A DNA stretch of 64,000 nt from Lepisosteus oculatus (taxonomy: Eukaryota > Chordata > Actinopteri > Semionotiformes > Lepisosteidae). How positions within the stretch are numbered: position 1 is the stretch's first letter; every line of letters begins with the position of its first letter. The notes under the pieces are model-generated. The model made no database searches and was not told where the DNA came from. It saw only the letters and a list, made by a program, of their open reading frames with translations. Shown in pieces: positions 49,362 through 62,204 of the stretch. The DNA lies in NCBI RefSeq assembly GCF_040954835.1, contig NC_090707.1:18308570-18372569 (forward strand), read 5' to 3'. A program made the position numbers and the translations under genes.

Positions 49362-49460
49362 CAGGTAAAGGTTTATTCCATGCTGAAAAAAACAAGAGAC
49401 TCAATATTGGCTCCACAGTCAAAATGTTGTTTCTCTTTTCTTTTCAGCATGGAATAAATT
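49362..49460. mobile_element. Palindromic Penelope-like end
   Basis: Perfect 18-bp inverted arms TTTATTCCATGCTGAAAA (49372-49389) and TTTTCAGCATGGAATAAA (49441-49458) enclose a degenerate core (GGCTCCACAGTCAAAATG). This looks like two family ends fused in opposite directions. Confidence 0.5.
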
Positions 49461-49654
49461 TAAAGTAGCTACCTACTAGAACTTCTTCAACCCATTTCTG
49501 CTGTGACCCACTATGCTTTCCACTAAATCTTTTTCTTGATCTCTTCATCATTCCTCCTCCCTGGGCTACATGCCCCCTTCTCTCACCAAACCAGCATTCC
49601 ATCTCTTCACAACGATCTGTTCCAAGACCAGGCTTTCTAACCACCTCCTATTCC

Positions 49655-49715
49655 TACACAGCCAAAATGCTGTGTCTCTTTTCTTTTAAGCATGGAATAT
49701 ATTTTTACCTGTTCC
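49655..49715 (+). mobile_element. Penelope-like terminal scrap
   Basis: GCCAAAATGCTGTGTCTC, TTTTCTTTTAAGCATGGAA and TATATTTTTACCTGTTCC match the family end. A further scrap with TTTCAGCATGGGACTTGTTC lies at 53296-53345. Confidence 0.4.
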
Positions 49716-49940
49716 TCAAAAATGATTAAATAATTAGATTTGGTCAGTTATTTCTCAGTTTAGCTATACATACTGGGTTACAAGGGTTCTAGTTCTGTTT
49801 TCGGAAAAAAAAATCTTCTTCACTAAAGGGAATGCTTAAAAATCAAGCCACCTTTTAGTCTTGCTTTTAAAAAGTAGAATCTTATCATTAATTTTAGCTG
49901 TAATCTCCAGATATATAATACCTGCATTTAGAGCCATATG

Positions 49941-50215
49941 GGGCTGTGTGGTGGCTCTGTGGCTAAGGATCTGTGCCTGTGGCTGGAAGGTTGCCGGTTC
50001 GTATTCCACCGAATCCTACTCCGTTGGGCCCCTGAGTTAGGCCATAAACCCCAACTGCTCCAGGGGTGTCCTATAAATGGCTGACCCTGTGCTCTCACCC
50101 CAAGCTTCTCTCCCTGTCTGTGTGTCTCATGGAGAGCAAGTTGGGGTATGCAAAAAGACAAATTCCTAATACAAGAAATTGTATATGGCCAATTAAGTGA
50201 TCTTGTTCCCCTACC
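49941..50215 (+). mobile_element. tRNA-derived SINE, near-complete copy
   Basis: tRNA-like head: GTGGCTCTGTGGCTAAGG (A box) and GGTTGCCGGTTCGTATTCC (B box) at about 49951-50008. The body has CCTACTCCGTTGGGCCCC and GTCTGTGTGTCTCATGG, and the tail AATTCCTAATACAAGAAATT ends in a GATCTTGTTCC motif. Same family as 45190-46268 and the tail at 58785-58842. Confidence 0.75.
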
Positions 50216-50574
50216 AAACATTATTTGTAGCAATTTCAATCAATCTTTATGTTTACACAGAATCCTGTAATGCATAGAATTAGTAAACCAGTGCAAATGT
50301 TATCATTGCATTTTTAATTTTAAAAAAATATTCATTTGATTATACTGTCTTGAAGACCTATTATGTTTAAACATGAACAAGACTTGTGTCTGATTTTGGG
50401 AAATCAAAGAAATTAATGTCCTCTAAAGGACAAATTCTGAACAACTGCATACAAGATCCGTTTTGTTGTTGCTGAAACACATCTGATGTTATGAAGGATA
50501 ATAATAATTCTAAAACTGTATTTAAACCTTAAAGTATAAAAAAATAAGTAAATAGAAAAAAAATTAAAGATGTG

Positions 50575-50835
50575 CCAGAGACAGGTGGCAGTGGGCCACC
50601 TCAATTCCTGAGGTGCTATCTGCATGTTCTCCCCATGATTGCATGTTTTTCCTCCAACAATCCACACATAAGTAGGTTAATTAGCTTGTGTAACATTATC
50701 CCTGGTGCGAATGTGTGCATGTCTGTGTCTGCCCTGTGTAGGACTGGTGTCCTGTCCAGGGTGTACCGTGTCCATTGCTTGCCAGGACAGGATTCAGCTC
50801 CCCCATGACCCTGTACTGGATAAAATAGATGGTTG
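50575..50835 (+). mobile_element. tRNA-derived SINE fragment (same family), sense
   Basis: GCTATCTGCATGTTCTCCCC, GTAGGTTAATTAGCTTGTG, GTGTGCATGTCTGTGTCTGC, TGTCCTGTCCAGGGTGTACC and CCCCATGACCCTGTACTGGA, then AAAATAGATGG. The head is lost. Confidence 0.68.
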
Positions 50836-53800
50836 TCTCAGAGATCCAAAAAGATATCATCATTCTCATGTGGCAGTTTCCTCATTAGGATAATTACACT
50901 TGGCCAATGATTCAGACATTCAGACTGTAAAAAACGTTCCAACTGTGCATTTTAACCCTGCTCAAATCCCTACGCTTCATAACTTTTATTTGTGATGACA
51001 CAGGTCAAAATCCATGACATGGCTAACCTACTGAGCAGTGTCACAGCTGCTCAATAGTGTCACACAAGATTTTGAAACTGCCAGCACAGATTCATTTATA
51101 CAGCGATATGTTCATTGTTGTAAAATGATTTAATGCTTTAAAATGTCTCAAGGTCATTATAAAACACTAAACGCATTTTTAAATATGTGAATCCTAAGAG
51201 GTCCTCTTTGACATGAATAGGCTGAAACAAAAAATTAGATTTTGATCAGATTATAAATTAGTTAACAGAGAGTTAAACAGAAATGTAATAATTATAGCAT
51301 ATGTATGAAACATGAATATTCATACATGTGAAGAAATGTATATGGGATGCTCCTACCAGTGGAGAAAAAGGTACTAATAGAAAGTAAATTGAAACATGTA
51401 ATATCATCTGAAAGTGGCCTAATGTTACAGCAATACTGATGCAACAAAGAAAACAATTGTTTCAATGCAACATGAAATTTCCATGGAAACTGTAAATATT
51501 TTTTTTTAAAATAGCTAGCAACCACTACTGGTTAAAACCCTAGGGATCCAATTTTCTCTGCAATTCAGAGTCTTGGCTATTTCTGATTAAACCAAAGCAC
51601 TGATATGTGGAAGTCTGCTGGTTAGCACTTTTACATTTTTTATAAGGCTTTTCATCTTAAATCGAAGTTTTCATATCAAAACACTTCACCTACAATGCTG
51701 AAAGAACTGCTGTGCACATTCTTTCATAGACTGATCCTCTTTCTTGACAGTAAACCAGCAAATGACCTTTGCACAATTATACAGTGTATATTTACTATTA
51801 AATTATCTTAAGAATCAATTTTTAATTATTATATATTCTAGCACCACATAGCTTACAAAGCAGTGACACATCAAATCTTCTAAACCTTCAGTGACTTGCA
51901 TATTATTTTGAATACCAGTGAACTGGCTCCTCTCAACTCAAATCATCATTCACTCATTAGCTGTCCCTCTTGATCATGTATCGCTTTCCTCTGACCTTGA
52001 AAAATGATCCAATTGTGGTGAGCTTCAGCTTTGACACCTTTAGATCTGAAAAATGTTTTTCAGATATTCTCCCTTTCCTTCTGGTCTGGGCAAGAGCCAT
52101 AATCTTCTTGGGAGTGTAATTCATGTGTGTTTGAAATTCCCTTTTCTGTCCTTCTCTGGTATGAGTTCCTACGTCAAAGTGGAAGATGAGACTCTTCTTT
52201 AGGAGCCTGGAGGTTACCACTCAGACAATATGACCACCCCGACAGAAAACAAGGCAGATGATCTTAGCTTCATTGTTTGTGGTGCGTGCTTTGATGGAAA
52301 AAAGCATCTATATCTGCCCTCCTTCTTGATCAATTGTCTGCAAATAGTATTGGCACTACAACTAGCTCCAGTCTTTTTAAGTGGTCTCCTGATATGTTTT
52401 CTGTTTCAGCCATGTACAGCAAGGTAGGAATTATGACTACACAAGTAGAGCTAACTTTGTAATTTTCATGTCACAATCCTCCAATAACCCATTCTTCAGG
52501 TAGGCAAAGGCTGCACTGGGAAATTTCAGGCAATGCTGGATTTCTTTGGAAAAATAAATTAATGGAGCATTTGTACTGGGAGCTCGCTCATGGAGACATT
52601 AACTTGGTATTTTTAATGTATTGCAAAACCAAATACTGTACATTCATAATAGTTTGGAGCTCCAATTATATCTAGAGACATACTGCTGCATCATCAGAAC
52701 TCTGAAGTCAAAATAGTTTTGGACGTTAAAAAATGTACAATCCATTTCGTAGGTCCACACAAGTCTTTGTTCAAATGGAGTCAAACCCACCATTATTTGA
52801 CTCATGATGAAATAATTCAGAAGCATTGTTTCAATCTGGATCTGTATTAACGGCATGGAGGTGTCAAGTTTAGTCTTGTCCAGAGGGATTAAAATGTAAA
52901 ACAGAAAGTATCACAATACTTTAATAACTTCCTGGTTTAAAAAAGTGTGCCAGCAAATTAGACTTATGAACTCAAATTGAGTATCAATACCAGATGAGTC
53001 CTTGTTACAGATGGTAGAATTAGCCTATTAAATCAAAGTCAAAATACCCACAAACTTTGACTCTCTTTAGGTGTGCGGGAGTAAAAAAAATGAAAGTAAA
53101 GAACAAATCCTTGCAAACGACAATATGTATAATTTATATTTACTGTCTATTGTTCTTTTTAAGTTTTATTGCTAATTTCCTGATTAAAGTCATTATTGCC
53201 AATTTAAAATAATGTGAAAATGTCATCTTTAATAAGTACTGGCATGCTAACATTTCTAAAAATTAGAAAAACTTTTTTTGCTTTGCTTTTACTTTCAGCA
53301 TGGGACTTGTTCCTTTGCAGCTTGTATGCTGACACAGGTCCACATTCTGACCTAATGAGTAATATGTTTGTTTAATGGGTATAACAGAGTAACAGTATTT
53401 TATGTGCAAAATGTCAATCATTTTTTGTACAATAAATGGGAGATTTGCAAACTTTATGATGCAAGAGTTCCTCCTTTAAAAGCCAACTATAAAAAAATTA
53501 TACTTTTTGTCACTGATAATTTGAATTACATTAACATTGGTAAGCTGTGGCACAATTATATGTTCACATAACAAACTGTGAAATGCATCTAATGATCCTT
53601 AATTTTAGGTCTTACATAATGCTCCCCTAATGTCTCTCATTAACTTTTGGGTTTTTCCATTACACAACAAATAAAAGTCTGGGTGGGACATTGACAATTT
53701 CATGACATGTAAGACAAAATAAGGCTGAATTCATAAACCACTGATTGGAAAACACTTTGAAAACCCATGAAAATGTTAAGCATAAATTCTACCAGAACAG

Positions 53801-55378
53801 TGAACTGTATTTCAAATTTAATATTAAAAGGTCAGGGCCCATATACACCTTTTCTCTGAAAATCATAAGCTTTTGTGTAGTGTTTCAAATTTGATTACCA
53901 CAGAGCACACCTTTTTACTGTTCACTACATTGTTACAAATACTCACAGCATAGTATGCTCAGAATTGAAGAGAAATGCTTGATATAATGTTATTAAATCA
54001 AATATGTGCATTTCCACATGATACCACTAGGAGGAGGCAAAGTTACTTTGTTTCAGTTGTTTACTATTCAAAATCATTTCTGTATACAAGATCACCTTAA
54101 TTTAAAAACAATTCATAAAAGTATGTATCCATAAACCATAGGCCAATTAATAAACCTAATGTTATAAAACATTAAAAAAACAGCTCCATTTCTAATTGTG
54201 CTTGATCCCAGTCCACGACACCCAACTCTAACTGAAGGAAGGAATCCCCTGACCACTACCACTTAATGCTTACAGCAAAACACAACAAAAGGCAGAAACC
54301 CTCAGAAAGGGACATTTTTAAAGTAACTAATCAAACATAACCAGCATGCCTTTGGGAGGAAAGAGGTAGAGTAAGAAGTAGCTTCATGGTTTTTCACATT
54401 TCAAAACCAAGCATTAATCAAAATTTTAGCATACCATTTTTGCCCATACAAAAATGAACCATGACATACAGTATGATGCATTATTTATTAGAAACTTCAT
54501 AAAACAGTAATTTTCAGATAGTAGAGGTATTTTCAGAGTTATGGAAATACACAGATTTAAAAAGACAAACAAGGAAAAGACAAAGGAATACATTTCACTT
54601 TCAAAGGATAGAAAAAAAACACAATCTTAATTGGATCAATACATACACAGCCTGTAAAGCATCTTTAAAAATAAGTTCTCAAAGAGAACATAAAGGCAGT
54701 ATACATAGACAAATTTAAAAAGTTGGATTTAATCTGGTCTTAAACTGAAAGTTATTTTATTTCATTTTAAAACCATAGCCCAAATACTCAGGTTAAGAAT
54801 TCAATACCACAAACAGAATCTTATACTTGCCCAACAAACAAAAAAAATCTTTTTTCAACCTTTCTTTGGAAGCTACTATGAATCAACCTTATTAAAATAG
54901 GCACAGTGATATGACTTTCAGTCTTTTCAGTGATATGAAAAGATTGAAAACAGTACAAAACTGGTTATTTTCCAGAACTTAATTTGTCAAAGAATATCGG
55001 GATTTCCCACTCACCAACAGACAACTTAAACTCTTGTTTCTAAAACTCTTATGGCCTGTTTAAAAATACAGAGCCACAGCTTTCGATTTCTTGTTCTTTT
55101 TCCTCTTTTGAAACCTCATTTTACAGACTCACAAAATAATGCTCTGCTTACTTATATACAGTACACAGTGCATAGTCCATAAACCCTGCACAGCCCACTA
55201 CTACTATAAAGTGCAAATTATTGAAATGTAGCCTGTATCAGCAAGGCGTGTTTAACAGAAATGGTTATACAACTAACCAAGCTGCAGTTTCAGTTTTTGA
55301 AAGTAAATCTGTAGGCATTGCCGTTGGTTGTTTTACTCCATTTCCACTGATCTTTCTTCAGCAACAAAGCTCAAATCG
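50836..55378. other. Intergenic and NUP35 3' flank
   Basis: AT-rich with a Penelope-like scrap at 53296-53345. NUP35 transcripts read into this interval on the minus strand; AATAAA candidates on that strand lie near 54755 and 54484, so the 3' UTR may be 0.6-0.9 kb long. No other gene is recognised; minus-strand frame 51957-52220 has no known motif. Confidence 0.4.
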
Positions 55379-58300
55379 CTACCAACCAAACATGTACTCC
55401 ATTGCTTTGGAAACAAAACTCTCATCTTTCCTTGGGGTCTGCTTGTCAGAAACCACCTACAAAACAGTAATTGTTCAAGGATTAATGTATGAGTTTTGAC
55501 AACAGCTTCAGTAACTTAACCTCCTAAGTGATCTACCATCTAATTTCTTTTATACATGTTTACTTTTTTCCTTACCTGGTAGTCACTGCTGGATGCCTTA
55601 TAGGCAGCACTGAGGGGTCGCATAGATGTGGCTCGAGGTGTGTTTGGCAGCTGTGTTGGAGTCCCTATTGTTTTAACTGGAGGGGTAAACACAGAACTGG
55701 AGGATGAAGAGCCTTTATCAGAGCTCTCCATTACATTCTGAAAAAAAAATGCAATACAGTTACTTTCCACACTGCTACACAAAGCAAAACCGCATGAAGA
55801 GACTGACAAGAGACATCAGCCTTGGTTTCCTATACTTGATTATGAGACAAATTTTAAACAGGCACTTCATAATTCCCAATTATGATGATTAGTTAATGCT
55901 GCTTAGCTGAAAGAAAATCAACAGGTAGCGCACTCACCTTTTCTATGCAAGGCTTAACTCCAATCATGATGGCATCTCCAAAGACTTTCCCATCTTTGCT
56001 GAGCGCTTTTCTAGCTTGGAGTTTTGATTGATACTGAATATGCATCCAATTGCCATTATTAGACATCTACAGACAGTAAAGAAAGGTCACGCCCCTTCAA
56101 TATAATGCTTAAAGGAAATTGTTGATCCATAAAATAAAACTGAACAAAAATATATTACAAAAGACTTGATAAAATGTGAAAATCTACATGATGAAAATGT
56201 GAAAATTAAGAATTAACTCATAACCTTACCACGTGTTTCAATACGTTTCCATATTGGGCAAACTGCAAAAGTATATATGAAGCTGATGCTGGAGGAAACC
56301 TATTTAAAAGAATAAATTTAAGAATTAGTATTTCAGATATATTTTACAGTTTCAGACAAAACTTGACCCTACATACAAAACAATATTATTAACCAAATCT
56401 TTCAGAATATCACTTATTGAATTACAAAATATTACTTATTGAACTATAAAGATTCATTTTCAGTTTACTTAACAGAGATTCATACTACATTCTATCGAGT
56501 AGTGCTCAAGTTTGATGAAATTTACAAAAAAATATGTAAAACATTTCTATGTTTATGTTTACTGTATGCAAATTATTTAGCAAGCATTAGAACAAAATGC
56601 TGAAAAAAATAATTTGAAAATGCTTATATTTTGTTACCTAGCATATTTTACACTAATAATTATGTGCAAGTCAACTTTTTTTTTATGAGAGGCTGTGGTA
56701 TGCTCATTCATAGCACTGTATTAGTCCTTTTGTTCATTCCTTCATCCTGAGTATGAGACATGAAATGCGCAACAAGGTGTTTGGAGACTTGAAAGACAAA
56801 CAGGTTTGCAGGTTTCAATCAACCTAGAGCAATACCACAACTCGGAAACACAGGGAATGCTGCTAACAGAAACAATAACAAATAACAATAACATAGAAAT
56901 AACTACAGCTGCCAAAGGTAGAAGCAGAAACCTCACCACAACTTATATTATCTACAGGTTCTGCTGGTATCAAGGGCAGCACCTCTACAAAGATGGTATC
57001 ATGATTCAAGGTCAATAGGTTGTACAACTGCAGTGTATCAATATAAGACAAGCAGCACTAAGATGTAGGCAAAGGGTGTTGGTTTGTGACTTTTTGCAGT
57101 TCTACCTTATCTTGCAATAGGTGGGTCTACATATATTGAAAATGTATATATCGCATTGTATGATTTATCCACTTGAGGTGGTGCAGGAAGCAGAGCTAAC
57201 CTATGACTTGCCAGAATAAGAAAAGGGGTTCCTTGACCCACATAGCTATCAGAAGGAAGCTTTCATGGGTGTCAAAAACGTGGCTAGAGAAAGTCAGAGG
57301 TCAGGTTAGAGAAACTGATAAAATACCAGATATACAATGCCTTGCAAAAGTATTCACCCCCCTTGGACTTTTTCACATTTTATTGTGTTACAGCATGGAA
57401 ACCTGATGTGTTTAACTGAGATTTTTTACCACTGATCAACACAGTACTCTATAATGTCAAAGAGAAAAAAAATCCAGACATTTTACTAAACTAAAAATAA
57501 AAAACAGAAAATAACTGAAAGCATAAGTATTCTCCCCCTTGCTTTGAAGCAGCTAAATTACCCATTAAGTAACCAACTCTCTTCTCCAAGTCACATAATT
57601 ACTTGACTGGAGTCCACCTGTGTGCATTTGAGGTGTTTCACATGATTGCAGAATAAATACACCTGTGTCTGGCAGCTTCCTTTGAAATGCACTATGGGGG
57701 GGAAACACTACATCATGAAGACCAAGGAATGTTCCAAGCAGATCTGAGACGAGGTTCTTGAAAATGACCATTTAGGATATAAGGATATAAGAAAATTTTC
57801 AAGGCACTGAATATACCTTGAAGCACAGGGAAGTCCATCATTACAAAGGTGAGAAAATATGGAACAACTGTGAATCTGCCCAGAACTGTCCGCCCTCCAA
57901 AACTGAGTGTCCGGGCAAGAAGAGCCATAGTAAGGGAGGCCACCAAGAAGCCTACGGCAACTCTAAAGGAGTTACAGTCCTCCATGACAGAAATGGGAGA
58001 AACTATGTATTAGACAACAATAGCACGCACGCTTCATATATCTCGGTTGTACGGAAGGGTTGCAAGAAGAAAGCCTTTGTTGGGAAAAAAAACTCATATT
58101 ACATCTCGGCTGGAGTTTGCCCAATGGCATGTGAGAGACTCAACAATTTGGAGGAAGATTCTATGGTCTGATGAAACCAAAATTTAACTTTGTCTGGTGC
58201 GAACCTAACACAGCATATCACACTGAGAATACCACCATTTGGGGATGCTTCTCTGCGGCAGGGACCGGAAAACTCATAAAGATAGAAGGAAAAATGGATG

Positions 58301-61300
58301 GAGCTAAGTACAGAACCATCCTGGAAGAAAAGATGCTGTAATCTGCAAGAGCACTGGGACTTGGAAGACGATTCATCTTCCAAAAGGACAATGATCCAAA
58401 ACATACAGCAAAAGCCACACTGGAGTGCCTTAAAACTAAAAAGGTTAATGTCCTGGAGTGGCAAAGTCAACGCCCAGAACTCAATCCAATTGAGAATCTA
58501 TGGAATGACTTAAAAATTGGTAATCAAAAATGGTCACCTTCCAACTTGATGGAGCTTCAGCAGTTTTGCCAAGGAGAATGGGTAAGAATTCCAGTGTCAA
58601 GATGTGCAATGCTGATAGAGACTTACCGAAAGAAACTCACAGCTGTAATTGCTGCCAAAGGTGGTCCTACCAAGTATTAACTCTGGGATTGGGGAGGAAT
58701 ACTTATGCATTAAATTATTTTCTGTTTTTTATTTTTCATTAATGTAGTAAAATGTCTAGATTTTTTTTTCACCTTGACATTACGAAAAAGAAATTCCTAA
58801 TCCAAGAAATTGTATAAGGCTAATAAAGAGATCTTATCTTATAGAGTACCTTGTGTTGATGACTGGCGAAAATTTTGTTAAGTACATCATGGTTAAAATA
58901 AAATGTGAAAAGGTAACCCCAAGGGGGGGTTAAACAACTTTCGCAAGGCACTGTAGGCCTCATACCTTTACGTACCTTAAGAAAGACAGGTTTAACAGGA
59001 ATTTAGAAAGGTATATAAACCGCAGAAAATGTCTATTACGTCACTATTGTACTGCGGTTGATCCAAAATGTTGTAGCATTTTCAGGTTTGGAGTTAGTTT
59101 GCTGTGTAGTAATCACTACTAGTGATGCTTTGGGAGGCACGAGTCAGTTAAGGTGTTCTGCATCAGCTGCAATAATAAAACTGAAAGTAAGATTACTAGG
59201 TAAAATTTCTGAACTTCAAACTATTCACGTTTTTTAGTGGACCTGGTGATTACATACCTTTATATTATTGGTTAGAACTCAACTGTTGTACCCTTGAGCA
59301 AGTTACTTTATTCAAATTTCTCCAGTTAATGCCCTGCTCTATAAATAAGCTACTATATTACAAAATTGTGAAATAAAATTTATTCACTTGACTTATCTGG
59401 GAAAACAATAAAAAAGAAACCTACAGTATGTGTCCCCTCTTTAAGTAAAATACTAAACTAAAGGGATTTAATCTCGCACCTCTGTGAAATGAAGCATTTT
59501 AAATGTTCTTCTCAGAAACATGTTTACAAAAGGTGAAATGATACCACAGTAAACCTAGCTTTAGCCTGTCAGATATCTATCTGGAGTTAGAACTTTTGCA
59601 GTGTACAGTATGTGCAATGCAAACTTAAAAAATAGTATTTATATTTACCCAAAAACTGTGACCCAAGTTTCATCTAAATGGTCATCTGAAGAAAGTGCAT
59701 CCCCCTGGGTATAGAAAGGATCAACTTGGGCTGGAGAGATGGCTGCCCTTCTCTGTTGGCCGAGAGGACTAAATACACTTGATGCTGTTAAAATTCAAAC
59801 AAGTAGCTGTTTTAGTTCTGTTAGAACCGTGCGTTGCACTTTTCCTTTTCAGATATTACAAGACATATTAGTTGCCGATGGCAAGATAAAAATAGCTATA
59901 CGTTTTTTGCCTTTACCACCAAATGAAATCTCAAAATGTCTCAAGAGGATGAAATTAAAATTCAACCCACGGTTTAAGCGGACTAGCGATTAGGTCAATT
60001 TATTTTGTACCCCCATCATATCATATTTGCAACATAATTTTAATAAACCAAAAGAGCTAGAGGCACAGATTTTTTGTTTAGATTAAAAAAAAAACACTCA
60101 GCCCATTAAGCCTTAAAATCAAAAGCACTGTTCCCCAATTTAAAGCACTGCATATGAGATGTTCATGTTATTAACTGATGTTAAAAAAAGATGTCTTGCA
60201 AAAGTACTTCAACCATATAATTCACCTGTTCCTGGGGAGGCAGCAGCCAAGGCAGATAATGGGGTCTGTAGCACTGAAAAAGAGGGCTGTGGACAGGAAT
60301 GGCGATATTTTATTACAGGAAGATGATCAGATAATGTGATAAGAAAATAAATCAACAGTTCTAACTGCTTACTTGCTTCTGCAAACTCAGTGATGATGCC
60401 CCAATCCCTGGACATGTTAACTCATCATATATACTTCTAACTGGGGGTGCCCCACTCTTGTCCTTGGGTGTGGGGACAACTGGCTGAGGAGGTGAACCAC
60501 CTGAGGGGAAAAAAAATTGAGAGAGGCATCTTGCACATGTGCAACACTGAGTTTTACTCTGTGACTATATTTAAATCTCTATTCCTCATCGTGCCGTAAC
60601 CTTATCTTGTGGTCATTTCTTCTAGTATACCACAGTGTCTTCACATCTTGACTAGCACAGCCAAATACTTACACGGTAGTGAGAAAGGTTGCTCTTACTC
60701 CTTCAGAAATGGACATTTCCCCAAAATAAATGGTCTCCATAAATCCATTCTAAATTTTACAGCCCTTTCTCGGCACTTTAAATGTGATTTTACATGCACG
60801 TACCTCGATATGTTTTTTGGAACGGAGAACCCCCCCTAAACAATTGGTCAGTGGATTATTTGTTGCGTCCGTCACAGCCAGCAGACCTTCTGCACGAAGC
60901 AGACTGGTATAAATTCACACCTGTTACGCCATGTCCCGTAAAATCGTGGATTATGAAGATGAATACATAAACAGCTCACCCGTCATAAGAGGAGACCTCA
61001 TTTCCATCCCACTGCCGACAGAGCTGCTGAAGGTGCGAGGCTGGGGAGTCACCGGCGCTGGCAGGTCGCCCATCAGAAACCCGGGCAGGAACTGTGCGCC
61101 CGAACTGGGCTTTGGGGAGGTTGGCGACCCCAGGGTCATTGGTTCTGTACCTGACAAAGTTAAGATAAATCCGTATATTTGCTTTTATCCGACTCACCTA
61201 GAGCTGCCCAAAACACCGTTTCATGGAGACTCTTCCTTGGAATAAAACAAGCCAATACCTCTAAACTTTTTTTGGAGTAGCTTTGAAGGCAATTTATTAA

Positions 61301-61894
61301 CACAGTATAATAGTTCATATATATATATATTGATGACAATAAACAAACATACAAATCTCGAATTAGTATTAGCAAAAATTCATATTGATTATAAAATGTA
61401 TTAATACCCCTCACGCTATATCCCCTATGTTCAAAAAAAGCGATAAGTCTAGTGTTACTGCAGTTATAACTGTCAACTGGGACACGCCATAAATAGAACA
61501 ATGTCTCAAAAACTATAAAAATAAAATCAGAATTAGATATTTTATCAATATTGCAGTCTTAACATGACTATTAATTAATTTAGGCCTGAATGAGATTAAG
61601 GGAATAACATGGAGCGGTAGATTTTAAAATATATGCATTCCTAACCTCCAAAAGTACAACACTAGAAAAAGACTGTACCCACCTTGAAATTCCATTACAG
61701 GCTACCCACAAAACAGTATATAAGGACAGCTGAAAAAGTAAAGCAAGCTGATTTTTCCAATCAAAATGTGCCTAATTTTAGGTTGAAATAGATTCAAATT
61801 TTCAAATAATGGCGGAAATCGTGCGCTTTCCAGCAATACCGAGGCATTCTGGGGGTGACGTCATATAAAAGCTGCGGGCAGACTCCTGTTTCAT
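55379..61894 (-). CDS. NUP35: Nucleoporin Nup35 (Nup53), nine coding exons
   Basis: Scaffold nucleoporin of the inner ring of the nuclear pore, known in the family to bind membrane, Nup93, Nup155 and Ndc1. Coding exons on the minus strand, in order: 61840-61894, 60980-61150, 60373-60500, 60226-60286, 59649-59784, 56230-56299, 55938-56066, 55576-55737, 55379-55456 (stop TAG). Every junction has AG/GT borders and the phases join, giving 990 nt or 329 aa; as I recall, the human protein is 326 aa. Residues about 25-53 carry the conserved LGSPTSPKP and [20 protein letters not shown] block. The MPPN/RRM-like domain spans about 178-250 ([18 protein letters not shown], then [20 protein letters not shown]). 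The C-terminus ends KAMEYMFGW, the amphipathic membrane-binding helix. Exons 2-9 are secure. Exon 1 is inferred from an ATG, the correct phase and a GTATTG donor; a second in-frame ATG lies at 61864. Intron 5 holds a Tc1 transposon. Confidence 0.95.
57715..58680 (+). pseudogene. Tc1 transposase pseudogene
   Basis: The frame opens M-K-T-K-E at 57715, hits TGA almost at once, and resumes in other frames. The catalytic-domain blocks [13 protein letters not shown] and NPIENLW are readable in order between about 58155 and 58515, and the end AAKGGPTKY plus stop is intact. At least one stop within the catalytic part (after EEKML) and several frame changes rule out activity. Confidence 0.85.
58785..58842 (+). 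mobile_element. 5'-truncated SINE tail inserted in the Tc1 element
   Basis: About 58 bp (AAAGAAATTCCTAATCC, then GAAATTGTATAAGGC and GATCTTATCTTA) match the last part of the SINEs at 49941-50215 and 46200-46268. Tc1 sequence continues on both sides. Only the 3' tail was inserted, as expected from abortive target-primed reverse transcription. Confidence 0.65.
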
Positions 61895-61935
61895 GTGAAG
61901 TCGGAAAGGAGTGGGATTTAAAGGGCACGTGTAAA
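61800..61935 (-). promoter_or_regulatory. NUP35 proximal promoter / start region with CRE, E-box and YY1-like motif
   Basis: Local GC-richer patch in an AT-rich intergenic stretch. Palindromic CRE TGACGTCA lies at 61856-61863, E-box CACGTG at 61926-61931 and a YY1-like AATGGCGG overlapping an ETS-like GGCGGAAATC at 61808-61821. The CRE overlaps the downstream in-frame ATG of NUP35 exon 1 (ATGACGTCA on the minus strand, ATG at 61864). Motifs of this sort mark housekeeping promoters with start-site-proximal YY1 and CREB binding. The exact start site is not visible. Confidence 0.4.
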
Positions 61936-62204
61936 AATTACAACATTATAGTGATTTCACATTTTTATGTATTTTTCGTTTGCATTAAACACATAAAAGA
62001 TTCCGCTTAGATGCATTACCCTACTATGTATTTAACTTGAACTAACTGAACAAGTATGTATTTAACTTTAACTAATTATTCTAAGCAGAAAATTAAGTCA
62101 TATTTACGAAAAGAAAATTCCTTATTCCAGAATCGCTGTATAATACATAACCTAAAACTAGCAGAACCACGATTAAAAAGACGCGTTCCTTTCTCTGGTT
62201 TTTG

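Larger units (their letters stand above)
57335..58953 (+). mobile_element. Tc1-like DNA transposon with broken transposase, inside NUP35 intron 5
   Basis: Terminal inverted repeats begin CAATGCCTTGC at 57335 and end as the complement of CAGTGCCTTGC at 58953, flanked by TA duplications (57333-57334 and 58954-58955). The transposase relic runs from an ATG at 57715 to TAA at 58680 but is cut by stops (the first about ten codons in) and frameshifts. Recognisable are LWSDET with the first catalytic Asp, [10 protein letters not shown] with the second, and [11 protein letters not shown] with the Glu, i.e. a DDE-type active site. A SINE 3' tail (58785-58842) is inserted near the right end. The element is inactive by itself. 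It stands in reverse orientation to NUP35. Confidence 0.9.

Noticed and set aside
49941..50015. Functional tRNA gene
   Set aside because: A and B boxes are present but no cloverleaf acceptor pairing is kept and the SINE body follows.
58099..58470. 123-residue minus-strand frame and a 117-residue plus-strand frame at 57818-58171
   Set aside because: Shadows and frame fragments of the broken Tc1 transposase.
60979..61157. NUP35 starting at 61157
   Set aside because: The codon there is TTG and lies across a splice acceptor (TTTGTCAG); the frame is closed by a stop shortly upstream, so exon 2 starts at 61150 and translation begins in an upstream exon.
60931..61245. 104-residue plus-strand frame
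   Set aside because: Antisense shadow of NUP35 exon 2.
61809..61868. Small plus-strand frame starting ATGGCGGAAATC
   Set aside because: Only about 19 codons, no donor or homology; the ATGGCGG is better explained as a YY1-like promoter motif.
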